From NCBI GenBank assembly GCA_049999725.1, contig JBNGIS010017202.1, positions 1-25,262 on the forward strand: DNA of 25,262 nt, written 5' to 3'. This document shows, piece by piece, positions 9,244 to 18,285 of the stretch. The DNA is from Haplomitrium mnioides (lineage: Eukaryota > Marchantiophyta > Haplomitriopsida > Calobryales). The notes under the pieces were generated by a model, which saw nothing but the letters and a program-made list of their open reading frames with translations, ran no database searches and had not been told where the DNA came from. Position 1 is the first letter of the stretch, and every line of letters starts with the position of its first letter. Position numbers and translations under genes: made by a program.

Positions 9244-9330
9244 TCCAAGTCTCAACCCTATGCACATATAGGACCTAACTTACTGGTCAAGCAATCAAAG
9301 TTAAACTCGTTGTAGAGCACCATACCCAAT

Positions 9331-9776
9331 GTGCATATAGGGTTTGACACTACACCCAAACTTCATTTCAATGGAACTAAAGCTCCTTCATTTGAATTAA
9401 AGAACAAGAAAAACACCTTGAAATCTACTAGTTGGAATATAGGTCATAATCTTCATAATGTTGTTGAGATGTCTTTGTCAACAACTGACCAAGACAACAA
9501 AATCCAAGATCAAAATATATTTGTCGATAAGTTTAAGACAACAAAATCGGATGATGATTTCTGTTTTGATTGCAATATGCTATCACCTTTGGCAACACTC
9601 AATTGAAAAGTTAGTTATACTCAAATTGGACTTGAAACCAAGACTACATGGAAGTTGGAAATGAAATGCAACTTGTAGAATCATTAGATGATGGTTCAAA
9701 CAATAATTCTCAATCAAAAAATATTTCTATGGAGTTATTGTCAAAAGTTCCAACTATTCTTAAGAAAACATGCTAA
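9331..9776 (+). pseudogene. Coding-like fragments, unrecognised, two frames
   Basis: A 91-codon frame (9331-9606) reads GFDTTPKLHFNGTKAPSFEL and CFDCNMLSPLATLN. From ~9645 a second frame reads YMEVGNEMQLVESLDDGSNN and SMELLSKVPTILKKTC, ending at a stop near 9773. The composition is low in hydrophobic blocks and rich in Asn, Ser and Asp. No family is recognised. The frame change between the pieces implies an indel or splice. It ends directly before repeat array 3. Confidence 0.3.
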
Positions 9777-9802
9777 GAGACTCCGATGCAAACTAAAAAC
9801 CA

Positions 9803-10310
9803 TATGTGCTCATAGACTTTGGTGTAGAAGTCCAAACCTTAAACGCACATAGACTTTGATATAGAACTCAAAACCCTTTGCGCTAATAGACTTTATTATG
9901 GAACCCTGAACCTTATGCGCACAAACTCTCATGTGGAACTTGGAACCTTTTGCGTGTATGAACTTTGATGATGTAGAAGTTGGAACCTTATGCATGCATA
10001 AACTTTGATGTGGAACTCAAATCCCTATAAGCGTATAGACTTTGTTGCAAACCTTGAACACACATAGACTCTAATATAGAACTCAGAACCTTGTTTGCGC
10101 AAAGATTTTGATGCAAAACTTGGAATCTTATTTGTGCCCAGACTTTGATGTGGAACTCAAAACCTTCTGCGTGCAAAGATTCAAATGTAGAACTTGGAAC
10201 CTTATGGTTGTATAGACTTTGATGTGACACTCAAAACCCCTTGTGCGTAGGGACTCTAATCTAGACATTGGAACCCTCTACGTGCCTAGACTTTGATGTG
10301 AATTTGGGAG
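9803..10310. repeat. Degenerate ~36-bp tandem array 3
   Basis: About 14 units with a start-to-start distance of about 33-40 bp follow the pattern CATAGACTTTGATGTGGAAC, then CTCAGAACCTTATGCG with variation. Starts of the GACTTTGA core include ~9817, 9852, 9890, 10037, 10141, 10213 and 10286. Stray copies appear at ~10370 and ~10447. The vocabulary (GCRYATAGACT) overlaps arrays 1 and 2. Open frames on the minus strand here only reflect the unit length. Confidence 0.85.
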
Positions 10311-10739
10311 CCCACTGCTTGCTTGGGTTACTGTATCCTCTTTTCTTTTAACTATTAGCCTCTTTGCGTACATAGATTTTTAAATTTTATGCATTTTTTA
10401 ATTGTTGATCCCCTTTGCAAAGTGACTACGGAACCCCATGCGCGAATAGACTCTGAAGTAGAATTGAAAGCCTATTTCTTGCATGGACTTCAAAATAGAA
10501 CTCTCTTAGCTCTCTACAAGGTTTGGCCTATGAATGTTTGGTACCTTGGGACTCCAAACTGATTCCTCTAACTCCTAGCAGGCTTGGGTTTTCCCCAAGT
10601 TTTATGTTTATATTTCAAATACCAAGTTTGGAATGGCATCATGTCTATGTAAGCATAAATTCTACACTACAAATTTTGTTTTAAAATGACTTCATTTTGA
10701 CAGTTTTTTACAACTTGAAATTTGCAGCTTCAAAATGTT
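10311..10739. other. No gene seen; left flank of the copia insertion
   Basis: Apart from one or two stray array 3 units the sequence is unremarkable and AT-rich. No coding-like frame was found. Confidence 0.5.
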
Positions 10740-10744
10740 TTCTA
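10740..10744. repeat. Target site duplication, left copy (TTCTA)
   Basis: TTCTA directly before the left LTR is repeated at 16807-16811 directly after the right LTR. A perfect 5-bp duplication is the usual copia integration footprint. Confidence 0.9.
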
Positions 10745-10923
10745 TGATGAGAGCGGCACATTAGCTCTTGTGGTCCAATCTCTCTAAATGTGTTTATTAT
10801 CACTCTCATCATCCTCTCTTTACATCCTCATATAGTATATAGTTTGGTGGAGGAGTTATGCAACTGCCATAACTCTTTTAACTAAGGTAGATAATTAGGG
10901 TTAAGCTAAAGCAAGTTATAACA
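10745..10923 (-). repeat. C1 3' LTR
   Basis: 179 bp, TG...CA on the plus strand (TGATGAGAGC to TTATAACA). It pairs with 16620-16806. It contains a CTATATACTATATG TATA-like stretch on the minus strand. Confidence 0.92.
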
Positions 10924-10933
10924 CTCCCCATTT
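10924..10933 (-). promoter_or_regulatory. C1 polypurine tract
   Basis: The minus strand reads AAATGGGGAG directly before the 3' LTR start TGTTATAAC. A short purine run ending in G at this spot primes plus-strand DNA synthesis in LTR elements. Confidence 0.75.
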
Positions 10934-11406
10934 GGTTGATCTAAAAAGAAAAAAATAGAATAACTAATAGTAACTTAAGCCTAGGCTATAATGTTATATG
11001 TGGTCTCATCAAAGCCCCTTGCTTTCTTCTGGGGGAAAGTGTACCACCACATACAAATAGTGGTGAATGTCATTATTGAATAATAACCAAGAATAAGCAA
11101 CATTGTCTATACATAAGCAATAGTGTTATGAAAATGAAAGTAAGCAAAAATTTGCAATGTTGCAGATGAGCAAAATGATGATGACGATGATGACTACTTG
11201 TCTTGTCGTATCTTATAAACTATAAGATAAAAAAATTGAAAGTATGAGTGCCACTCATTGAAAGCTTAATGAAATTGATAATAGATATGACGATGCAGTC
11301 CAAAATGCATGCATAGAAAAAAAAGTACAAATAAGAAAAACGATGTTGTCAATAAACAAAATGATACAAATTTGATAGACATGGATAAATGATGAGACGA
11401 GAGCCA
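10934..11406 (-). other. C1 3' untranslated part
   Basis: This lies between the RNase H relic and the polypurine tract. No coding-like frame is visible. Confidence 0.55.
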
Positions 11407-12060
11407 TCAATTCCAAAATACACAATCAGTGACCAACTGCAAGTAAGAAAGATCATTGTCGAAGTCCAATCCCAATTGTGTGTGTGTGTGTGTGTGTGTG
11501 TGTCTTGTGAAGGGATGGAGGTAGTGGTTTAGTAAACAAATCAACTCTATTATCTTTGTTGGATGTCGACTGAATACAAATTTAATCGCCATGTTATAAA
11601 TGAGTATAAAAAAACTTAGAGGAGATATATTTAATTTGATCGCTCTTAATAAAACCTTGTGAAATCTATTGAACATGTGGGTGATTGTCTTCATAAATAA
11701 TGGTTGGGTGTTGAAGAAGAGGTTTGCCAATATGAAGAATAATATGATCAATCAGTTGGCGTAGCCAAACACATTTGTGGTTGGCTTTATATAAAGCTAT
11801 AATCTTGGCATGGTTGGAAAAGGTTGTCGTAAGAGTCTATTTAGAGCTCTTTTATAAAATAGTCGTCGATCCATGGAGAAAAACATAGCTAGTCTGAGAT
11901 TTATAATCATCAAGACCTGATAAATAATTGGCATCTACAAAGTCTATTAATATGTAGTAAGAGTGTTTAGAGAAGTATAATCGTAGGTATCAAAATTTTC
12001 TTTTAAGGACGTTCTAATGGCGAATAGTTAGATGAGAACTATGGTGTACCAATAGATTTA
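11407..12060 (-). pseudogene. C1 RNase H, broken
   Basis: Minus-strand traces in shifting frames read ADYLSG-like with SQTSYVFLHGSTTI (~11860-11930), NHAKIIALYKANHKCVWLRQ (~11760-11810), YEDNHPHVQ, YISPKFFYTHL-like (~11600-11640) and KDNRVDLFTKPLPPSLHKT (~11510-11570). These are the standard copia RNase H blocks in order. Family role: removal of the RNA template during reverse transcription. A (GT)n microsatellite interrupts the C-terminal end, and several stops and shifts inactivate it. Confidence 0.85.
11478..11503. repeat. (GT)n microsatellite in RNase H relic
   Basis: About 13 perfect dinucleotides. On the minus strand they translate as alternating His-Thr, an artefact inside the dead RNase H tail. 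Confidence 0.95.
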
Positions 12061-12600
12061 TTACAAATGATATATTAGGTCTAGTCTGATTGCCATATAC
12101 ATTAGTGCGCCAATAGCAGAGAGAAAAAGGTGTTTAGGTCCCAACACTAGTTCTTCTAGAAATCTTTTCTGAAGCATATCCTTGGTGGGATTCAGAGATC
12201 TCATATCCATAGGTGTTGCCACAGGATGTGCTTGTTGCATATGAAATTGTTTCAGAATTTTTTTGGTGTAGGAGGATTGGTTAATCAATATGCCTTTAGG
12301 TAGGTATGTATACTAAAGACCGAGACAATAATGTGGTTTACAATGTCTCGCATTTCAAAGGTGGTTTTCAGAGTTTGTATAGTCTAAGCGGAAATCATAG
12401 GAGTACCAAAAATACTGATGTCATCTACATATATGAATAAAATCACAAATTCTGGGCCATTCTATTTCAGAAATAGGCATGGAGCAATGTTATGAGTTAT
12501 AAAGTGCAAAGCAAGCATCTTGGCTTTAAATCTCTTGTACCACATCCATCTACTCTAATTCAGACCATATATAGAGTGTAGGACTTGGACAACCATCTCA
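12061..12600 (-). pseudogene. C1 reverse transcriptase, catalytic and thumb part
   Basis: From 12597 down: VLHSIYGLN then SRWMWYKRFKAKMLALHF, PCLFLK, and VILFIYVDDISIFG with the catalytic YVDD at 12420-12431 intact. After several stops comes MINQSSYTKKILKQFHMQQA, HPVATPMDMRSLNPTKD and LSAIGALMYMAI (12288-12061), the conserved copia tail just before RNase H. Stops in the palm and thumb prevent function. Assignment is firm because block order and spacing match copia RT. Confidence 0.9.
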
Positions 12601-12638
12601 TTATGGGTTTGTTTTATCTATGTAGCAGACCTTGCCTA

Positions 12639-12917
12639 GAAGTTAGTTACAGACCACTTCCTGTTTACTGATGTGAGTAGCACATTGCTTTGACTAGGGA
12701 CTAAAGGTCCATTCACTGATGTGAGCAGCACACCTCTTTGATGTAGGATTGTAGGTCCATTCATTGGTGTGTGCAACACACCTTGCTGGTCTGGAGCTGT
12801 AGGTTCTCTTTTGGTAACATATACATTAAAATCCTCAGTAGGAGAAATTTGTCTTGTGCAAAATTGTAGATCTGGGATAGGTTTGTTTGATTTCTCCTCG
12901 TTAATGTGTAAACCACA
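12639..12917 (-). other. Extra stop-free segment inside the C1 RT, with 3 x 48-bp repeats
   Basis: About 93 codons without a stop lie between the RT N-terminal block (ending ~13036) and the SIYGL block (12597), where about 55 RT residues are normally found. The minus-strand trace begins GLHINEEKSNKPIPDLQFCT and QISPTEDFNVYVTKREP, which resembles the proline-rich integrase-RT linker of copia elements more than RT. Its end is the tandem repeat at 12663-12806. The usual RT segment (MDVVTAYLYG-like) is not seen. This suggests a rearrangement or insertion, possibly a linker copy placed inside RT. Confidence 0.5.
12663..12806 (-). repeat. Three tandem 48-bp units (16 codons each)
   Basis: Units at 12663-12710, 12711-12758 and 12759-12806, exactly 48 bp each. 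On the minus strand they read EPTAPDQQGVLHTPMN, GPTILHQRGVLLTSVN and GPLVPSQSNVLLTSVN. Unit length is a multiple of three, so the frame is kept. Confidence 0.9.
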
Positions 12918-12932
12918 TCATTTGATCAGTTC

Positions 12933-12971
12933 GGGGGCGCAGGGGTAGGGGTGGGGGGAGGGGGTGGGGGG
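12933..12971 (+). other. G-rich tract with G-quadruplex pattern
   Basis: The plus strand has six or more runs of four to six G separated by one to three bases within 39 bp. The minus strand, the sense strand of C1, is C-rich and reads mostly Pro. Confidence 0.85.
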
Positions 12972-12999
12972 TTCATGTGAATTTTGATATATATGGTAC

Positions 13000-13345
13000 T
13001 ATATAAATAAGTTATGATAACATCTATTATATGCATTACCAATTTGTGTTATAGCACAAAGAAATCATGTATCGGTATTTAATGGTATCCATTATAGGCG
13101 AGTAAGTTAAGTCAAAGCCATGGCCTTGTATTTGGGTGTAGCCTCTTACTACAAGGCATGCTTTGTATATGATGACTTTGCCTTTAACATTCCGCTTCTT
13201 GACAAATATGAATCGGTATCCTGTCAGGTGCATTTATGGAGTAGCAGGAATGATTGGACTAAATACTTTCCTTTGGATCAGAGAATCTAGTTCAGAGTTT
13301 ATAACATCTTTCTATTGTAGCCAATCATCTCTAGATTGGGCCTCT
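13000..13345 (-). pseudogene. C1 reverse transcriptase, N-terminal part
   Basis: From ~13345 down: EAQSRDDWLQ, then KDVINSELDSLIQRKVFSP with one stop before, then the open 65-codon piece MHLTGYRFIFVKKRNVKGKV, IYKACLVVRGYTQIQGHGFD and YSPIMDTIKYRYMISLC (13233-13036). These match the start of the copia RT domain (W-V-F-x-K, Y-K-A-R-L-V, Y-S-P-V blocks). The Arg of YKARLV is Cys. The frame stops at 13036 where the unusual segment begins. Confidence 0.88.
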
Positions 13346-13497
13346 TGAACTGATCTAGGGTCCGATAGCTCATTCACAATGTTTTGGTAAATTGAGAAAG
13401 CAAAAATATCATCAGGATGTGCAGTGCTTCTTTGCCAAATATTTCATGTATACATATAGTCAATGGAGATTTCCTTGTTTTCAATATTATATGTTAA

Positions 13498-13821
13498 TTA
13501 GGGTACAGGTACTGTCATAGTTACTTGTGCAAGAATGGCTGAATTTACTATATGTCGCTGCATTGACGAAGGATTAGTAAGGCTAGTCGAGCGTCTTGTT
13601 CTTGTCCTAGATATGGTTGTTATAGCTAGCTTGGATAACTTCTGCAGCTTGGTTGGAGCATTAGCAGCTTCTTTGTATGATCGTGTAACATCTGTTGCAT
13701 CATTAAAGACATCTGGAAGTTTTTCCAGAATTTGATGCAAATGAAGTATACGTTGGATTTCTTGCTCGGCTTGGCCGGCTCTAGGGTCCAAACTCAATGA
13801 GTAAGTCATCTGCCATTGCAA
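13498..13821 (-). pseudogene. C1 integrase-RT linker
   Basis: A 107-codon open frame rich in Ser, Thr, Ala, Gln and Arg (LDPRAGQAEQEIQRILHLHQ, RTRTRRSTSLTNPSSMQRH). It has no fold signature and sits between integrase and RT, where copia elements carry a low-complexity linker. Domain identity is by position. Confidence 0.6.
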
Positions 13822-13926
13822 TGAATGTGATATTCAAGCATCAGTTTGGATCCTATCATATGTGAGAGAAGGAAAAAATTCAATAATCGATGGTGAATCA
13901 AAACAAATGTAGATGCCACGTTATCA

Positions 13927-14560
13927 CTATGGTTCCATTTTCTTTCTTCTAGGTCCAAGAATGGGAACTAGGACCAAGTAGCCAAATGTGCAAAGATGTG
14001 ATAAGTCTACAAGAAGTCCAAGTACTAGATGATGTGGAGTTTGACTATTAAATGCTGATGGTTTGAACCAAAGAAGTGATGATACATGGAGTATAGCATG
14101 CCTATATGAGGAAATTGGCAGGTTGGTCTGCATGAGCAGTGACCTAGCTATCATCTGAAGTTGTTTAATGAGTGATTCAACATTCTCATTTTGAAAATGT
14201 ACATAAGGAACTAGATATTGAACATTGATCCAAGCTATTTCATAGAAATTTTCAAAAGTTTTGGATGTGAATTCCCCAACATTATCAACTCTTAAAGTTT
14301 TGATAGGGTTATCAGGGAATTGCGACTTCAGTTTTGATAGGGTTATCAAGAAATTGCGACTTCAGTTGAAGTATATGAGAAAAGATTCTAGGAAATACAG
14401 GATTTTTGGTAGACAATAGAGAAATATGGGACCATTTGCTTGAGGCGTCTATTGTGACCAAGAAAAATCAAAAGAGTCATGATGGTGGATTTATTGGTCT
14501 ACATACATTTGCGTGGATCCATTCAAGGAACTGTGGAATTTCCATGATTGTCTTAGATGT
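13927..14560 (-). pseudogene. C1 integrase catalytic core, frameshifted
   Basis: Minus-strand trace: FLEWIHANVCRPINPPS, FFLVTIDASSKWSHISLL, then after the 34-bp duplication LKSQFPDNPIKTLRVDNVGE, FTSKTFENFYEIAWINVQYL, VPYVHFQNENVESLIKQLQM and ARSLLMQTNLPISSYRHAIL (14349-13927). The Asp residues at the WIHANV and LRVDN blocks and the Glu in the NENVES block match the D-D-E order of retroviral-type integrase. Family role: insertion of the DNA copy into the genome. The duplication and stops inactivate it. Confidence 0.9.
14298..14365. repeat. 34-bp tandem duplication in integrase
   Basis: 14298-14331 and 14332-14365 are copies differing at two bases. Since 34 is not a multiple of three, the duplication shifts the integrase frame. 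Confidence 0.95.
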
Positions 14561-14745
14561 AGCTAGTTGAGTTGTGAATTTTCCCTATGAACAAGCAAGA
14601 CAAGATGTCCTTAAAGATAATGGACAAACTCTAGCATATACGCCCATAGTGTCTTTAATGATATTTTGGTACATTTTGATGCTAGGGTGACCCAGGCGGT
14701 TATGCCATCTCCGTGTTAAAGTTAGTGTAGATCGTTCAGTATAGA
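14560..14745 (-). pseudogene. C1 pre-integrase zinc-binding domain
   Basis: The minus strand reads RSTLTLTRRWHNRLGHPSIK and MYQNIIKDTMG, then further down SCLACS before a stop. W-H-x-R-L-G-H-P-S followed by a C-x2-C pair is the GAG-pre-integrase HHCC signature. The first Cys pair is visible as CLAC. Parts are in different frames. Confidence 0.87.
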
Positions 14746-14879
14746 AGACGTATATATTGGTGATATATAAACTTGATGGAGAAAGAGAAAAAGGTCTTTA
14801 TCACTTTCATGCTAACATGGGTTTTTTTTTAAATTTGGAGGACTTTATGAGCATCAGAAGTACTCGTAGAAATATGCAA

Positions 14880-15140
14880 GTTATTAGCCTTGATATCTCA
14901 AAAACTAACAAGGTTTCTTGTGGCTTTCAGCGCATAAATTGCTGATTGAATATATATAATTGTGCCATTAGAAAAAACAATTTTGGCTGGGCCAATATCT
15001 TCTTCAATGTAATCCTGTCATGTAATGATTGTCATGACACGTTTAGATGGAGTAATGGACAAAAAATATATTTTGTTCCTTAGGATGGAATGTGATGTAC
15101 CATTGTCGACAATACAATTGATCGGATTGTCAAGTAATGA
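14880..15140 (-). pseudogene. C1 aspartic protease, degenerate
   Basis: The trace reads CIVDNGTSHSILRNKIYFLS (CIVDNG at 15099-15116), then GPAKIVFSNGTIIYIQSAIY and ALKATRNLVSF. This is the copia protease pattern C-I-V-D-S-G-x-x-H followed by the flap region and N-L-L-S. The triad is D-N-G rather than D-S/T-G. Further stops are present. Confidence 0.82.
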
Positions 15141-15268
15141 AGGATAATTTGTGTGGTTAGTGGAGGTATAGAAGTGTTGATCTTGTTTTCGGTTTTTGTA
15201 AAGCGTGTTTCAAGTCTAAGAGGAGAGGCGAAACTCCAAGGTGGTTGCTTTTTAGCATTTTCACAAAG

Positions 15269-15874
15269 TTAAATATGGCGTTTCTCAACAAGAAGCATAT
15301 ATGCAATCAATTTTGAGTATCTCGTAAAATGCATATTGCAATACTGAGACGCCAAGACCATGTTGGTAACATTGAAGGCAGACAAGGTTTTGTCTTTATG
15401 CTCTTCATCTCTAATAGGTTGACCACAAATAACTAACTGAGATACGATGCAAAAAAGTTTGATGTTATAACTTGCGATTGTTGAATGATCTTGGGCTCTG
15501 AGGTTGATCCAGTCATGTCTTGCAGATGGTAAAGATATGGTTCTCATGTGGTCAAACCATAGTTTGAGGTCATTCCATAGTATCACTGGGTTGCAGTAAT
15601 TCATATATTGGGTTTTCAAAGACTCAACCAGATGGTAACATATGAGAATGAGCGCCCTAGCATTTTCTTGTAAAGTGGGTCTCTCATCGGTGATAATGGT
15701 ATCTTGGAGATCCTTAGATGTAAGGTGAGCTTCAGTATCTAGAGACCAATTCAAATAATTTGACCTATCAATGGTTATGGCTTGAAAAATAGTTTTTTGA
15801 TGGTTTTCATGGCTGGATCTGTTATTTAGAATTTCTTGTGGTTGTTCTTGTTCAAAATAGCAATAGAAAAACAA
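15269..15874 (-). pseudogene. C1 gag, N-terminal capsid part
   Basis: A 201-codon open frame with TIDRSNYLNWSLDTEAHLTS, LQDTIITDERPTLQENARAL, YMNYCNPVILWNDLKLWFDH and RHDWINLRAQDHSTIASYNI. These match copia gag proteins (N-Y-x-x-W, L-W-x-x-L and a D-x-S-I-A-x-Y-N block). Copia gag is usually ~250-350 residues with a zinc knuckle at the C-terminus; no knuckle is visible after 15269, so the tail is decayed. The true start may be a few codons inside this frame. It is the best preserved domain of C1. Confidence 0.85.
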
Positions 15875-16619
15875 AGAACATGAGATTTAATATGCCAAAA
15901 ATATAAAATTGCTTCATTGGATTCTTTTGATGTAGATCTGGTTGATACGATGTAGCTCCGTACGATCTTCAGACCTGTATCATCTTGATAGAAGCTTCTT
16001 CTTATGTTGTTGAAGAACAATGTCCATAAAAGGATTGAGTCAGATCTGATCTGGAAAAAAATCACATAAAAAGAAGAGAGAGATATGCTTGACCAGATCT
16101 CAGGTTAGTTAGCTCATCTAGAATCTTAAAGAAGAGGTAAATGCTGTCATTTTCAAATTGATTTGCAGTGTCAAACAATGAAGGATTGAACAGATTGCAT
16201 TCTCCTCATTCAAGTGGCATCAATGAATATTACAGAGAGAATGTGAATCAAATGCACTCAATAAAATCAATGTAAAATGGCTAGACTTCTTGTTTGAGTC
16301 TACAAACAGATGAAAGCTATCGATCTATAACCAAGGAGATGCTACTAGGATCTGCAATTGCAAAGGTGAATGTTGTTATTGTTGAAGTCCAATAAGATGC
16401 AAAATCGATACAATAGGCAATTTTCATTCAACAACAGGAAGCGATACTCATTCATCGCTTGTTCGCGTTCAACATTCGGGTCTCAAAACAAAAAAATATA
16501 GTTCATGGTTGCTTAAAAAGTGGAGAGATATTACAAATTAATATAAAGTGAGAGAAAAAAATAGATTTAGTTGTTTAGAAAAAAAATCAGAAAATTTTGT
16601 GGAGCTCATGTTGATGACA
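15875..16619 (-). other. C1 5' leader, with a possible decayed primer site
   Basis: No coding-like frame. Directly inside the LTR the minus strand reads TGTCATCAACATGAGCTCC (16601-16619). This may be a decayed or interrupted form of the tRNA-iMet site TGGTATCAGAGC, but the match is poor. Confidence 0.5.
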
Positions 16620-16806
16620 TGCTCAGAGCAACACATTAGCTTTTGTATCCAATCTCTCTAAGTATGTTTATTATCACTCTCATCATCCTCCTTTTACATC
16701 CTTATAGAGTATATAGTTTGGTGACGGAGTTATCCAACTGCCATAACTCCCTTAACTAAGGTAGATTAGTTAAATAACTAGGGTTACGTTAAAGAAGGTT
16801 ATAACA
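16620..16806 (-). repeat. C1 5' LTR
   Basis: 187 bp, TGCTCAGAGC to TTATAACA on the plus strand. It pairs with 10745-10923; the main difference is an 8-base insertion near 16770. In element sense it starts TGTTATAAC. Confidence 0.92.
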
Positions 16807-16811
16807 TTCTA
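16807..16811. repeat. Target site duplication, right copy (TTCTA)
   Basis: Matches 10740-10744 exactly. Confidence 0.9.
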
Positions 16812-18285
16812 TCCAAATTCTAAGCTTTTATGAAGAAAAAACACAAATTTTGGACTTTTGAATGACTTAATGTTTTTCAACATTTTTAGAAAAAACTAGG
16901 AATTTCATTCAATTTTGCATAAAAATATTTCATTTCAACTAAAAAGCTTGTTAAAATTGCAAAAAATTAGTTAGAAAAACTCCCATAGCTTTTTTTTTTG
17001 GAAAAATAACCACATTTTTCTAGTTTTTGAATCTAAAAACATTGTTTTGTTTGTTACAAAAAATAGGTCATGTTTTGAGTTGGTTTATAGTAGCGATTGT
17101 TTGTTGTTCTTTCCACGCATTTTCAAAGAAGCTTGCCTCTTGCTTACCTCCTTTGAATCTGCCTTTCCTACGTGAGTTTTTATGATGTGGTCATTTGCTG
17201 AGATGTTCAAAGCATGTGACATGGATCCTATAGAACTTGTCTATTGTATGTGGTTAGAGATCATAGATGCCTTTTGGTGGTTAGCAACTTGGATCCCGTT
17301 TGATATCTCTAGAGCTATTCGGTTGAACGTATGGTCTTTATTACATGTGGCTTTGCTAACTATTATCACTTTGCAAACTCCAAACACTAGTGTGTAACAC
17401 GGTTAGGCTACATACTATATACGTCATTGGTAAAAGCTTATTTGGCTTAATCTAAACGAGACAAAACAACTAGGGTTTATGCCAAGAGTAGCAGAGACCA
17501 ATCAAAACCAATTAAGGCAAAGAGAGTTATAGGCCTTTGCTAAACAAGGTCTTGGGGTCCAAGACCATTGCACATCAAAGTGGGATGGGGAGTGAAGGTC
17601 ACTTCCTTTCCATTTCCTACATGTGACATGGTTAGATAAAACTACCTAGCACAAAGTTGTTTGTTTTGATGATATTGAAGTTGTTATGAGAGAGAGTGTT
17701 CACTCCCATTCTTACCTTTGATGTCTAGCTTGGTTCCCATTTCAAATAATAGACCTTGCTGCTATTGCTTTGTTATTTGATATTGCATTACATTCACTTG
17801 ATTTGCCTTGCTTGCTATAATTGCATTGCCTTTCCTTGACTTGCCTTGACTTGCATTGAACTTGTCTTGTGAGATTGCTTTGCATTTTTTGTTGTCTTGC
17901 CTAGATTACCTTGTTGAATTGAATTGTCTCACTTATTATGACATATTTTGTAACTCCTTTCTTATACCTAGAAATTTCATAAATATTCTCACCTCATATC
18001 ATTCTTGAATTGTGTTGTTATTTTTTGTCCATGAATTCTGAATTCCACATATCCTTTGCAAGTTGCCACTATCTTATTCTTCATATTGCTTCTTGTAGCT
18101 AGAAGGGCCAATACTCCTATTACTGCTTCTTTTCTCCCCCTTCTTCCATGACATCTATTTGTTGAGCGTTAGAATCACGAATTTCAAAATTTGGAAACTT
18201 TTGACTTAATGGGTGATGATGTATGAAGTATACTCCCCTCCTTACCCTAACTCAATCAAAATGATATGCCTATCATTGCTCAAAT
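16812..18285. other. No gene recognised; AT-rich, with a TTGCCTTG-type tract
   Basis: 16812-17080 is AT-rich. A 71-codon frame at 17182-17397 matches nothing I know. TGTAACAC at 17393 could be an LTR start for relic G3, but no partner was found. 17755-17925 is a low-complexity stretch built from TTGCCTTG, TTGCATTG and GACTTG words, possibly decayed tandem repeats. Confidence 0.45.

Larger units (their letters stand above)
10745..16806 (-). mobile_element. Complete Ty1/copia LTR retrotransposon C1 (dead)
   Basis: A 6,062-bp unit bounded by short LTRs and a 5-bp target duplication. On the minus strand the order is LTR, leader, gag, protease, pre-integrase zinc domain, integrase, linker, RT, RNase H, polypurine tract, LTR. 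Integrase before RT defines Ty1/copia. Every domain carries stops or shifts. By hand the LTRs agree at about 88% of aligned bases plus an 8-base indel, so the insertion is old. The RT holds an extra segment (12639-12917), described separately. Confidence 0.93.

Noticed and set aside
6870-10310. CRISPR-like spaced repeats
   Set aside because: Units are contiguous and degenerate, with no constant repeat and unique spacer, and the surroundings are plant retroelements with no cas genes.
11407-11751. Membrane-like 114-residue frame with His-Thr repeats
   Set aside because: It is an off-frame reading of the copia RNase H relic plus the (GT)n run.
13535-13735. 66-residue plus-strand frame in C1
   Set aside because: Shadow of the integrase-RT linker on the minus strand.
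17393-17640. LTR of relic G3
   Set aside because: TGTAACAC is a plausible LTR start, but no matching second copy or primer site was found.
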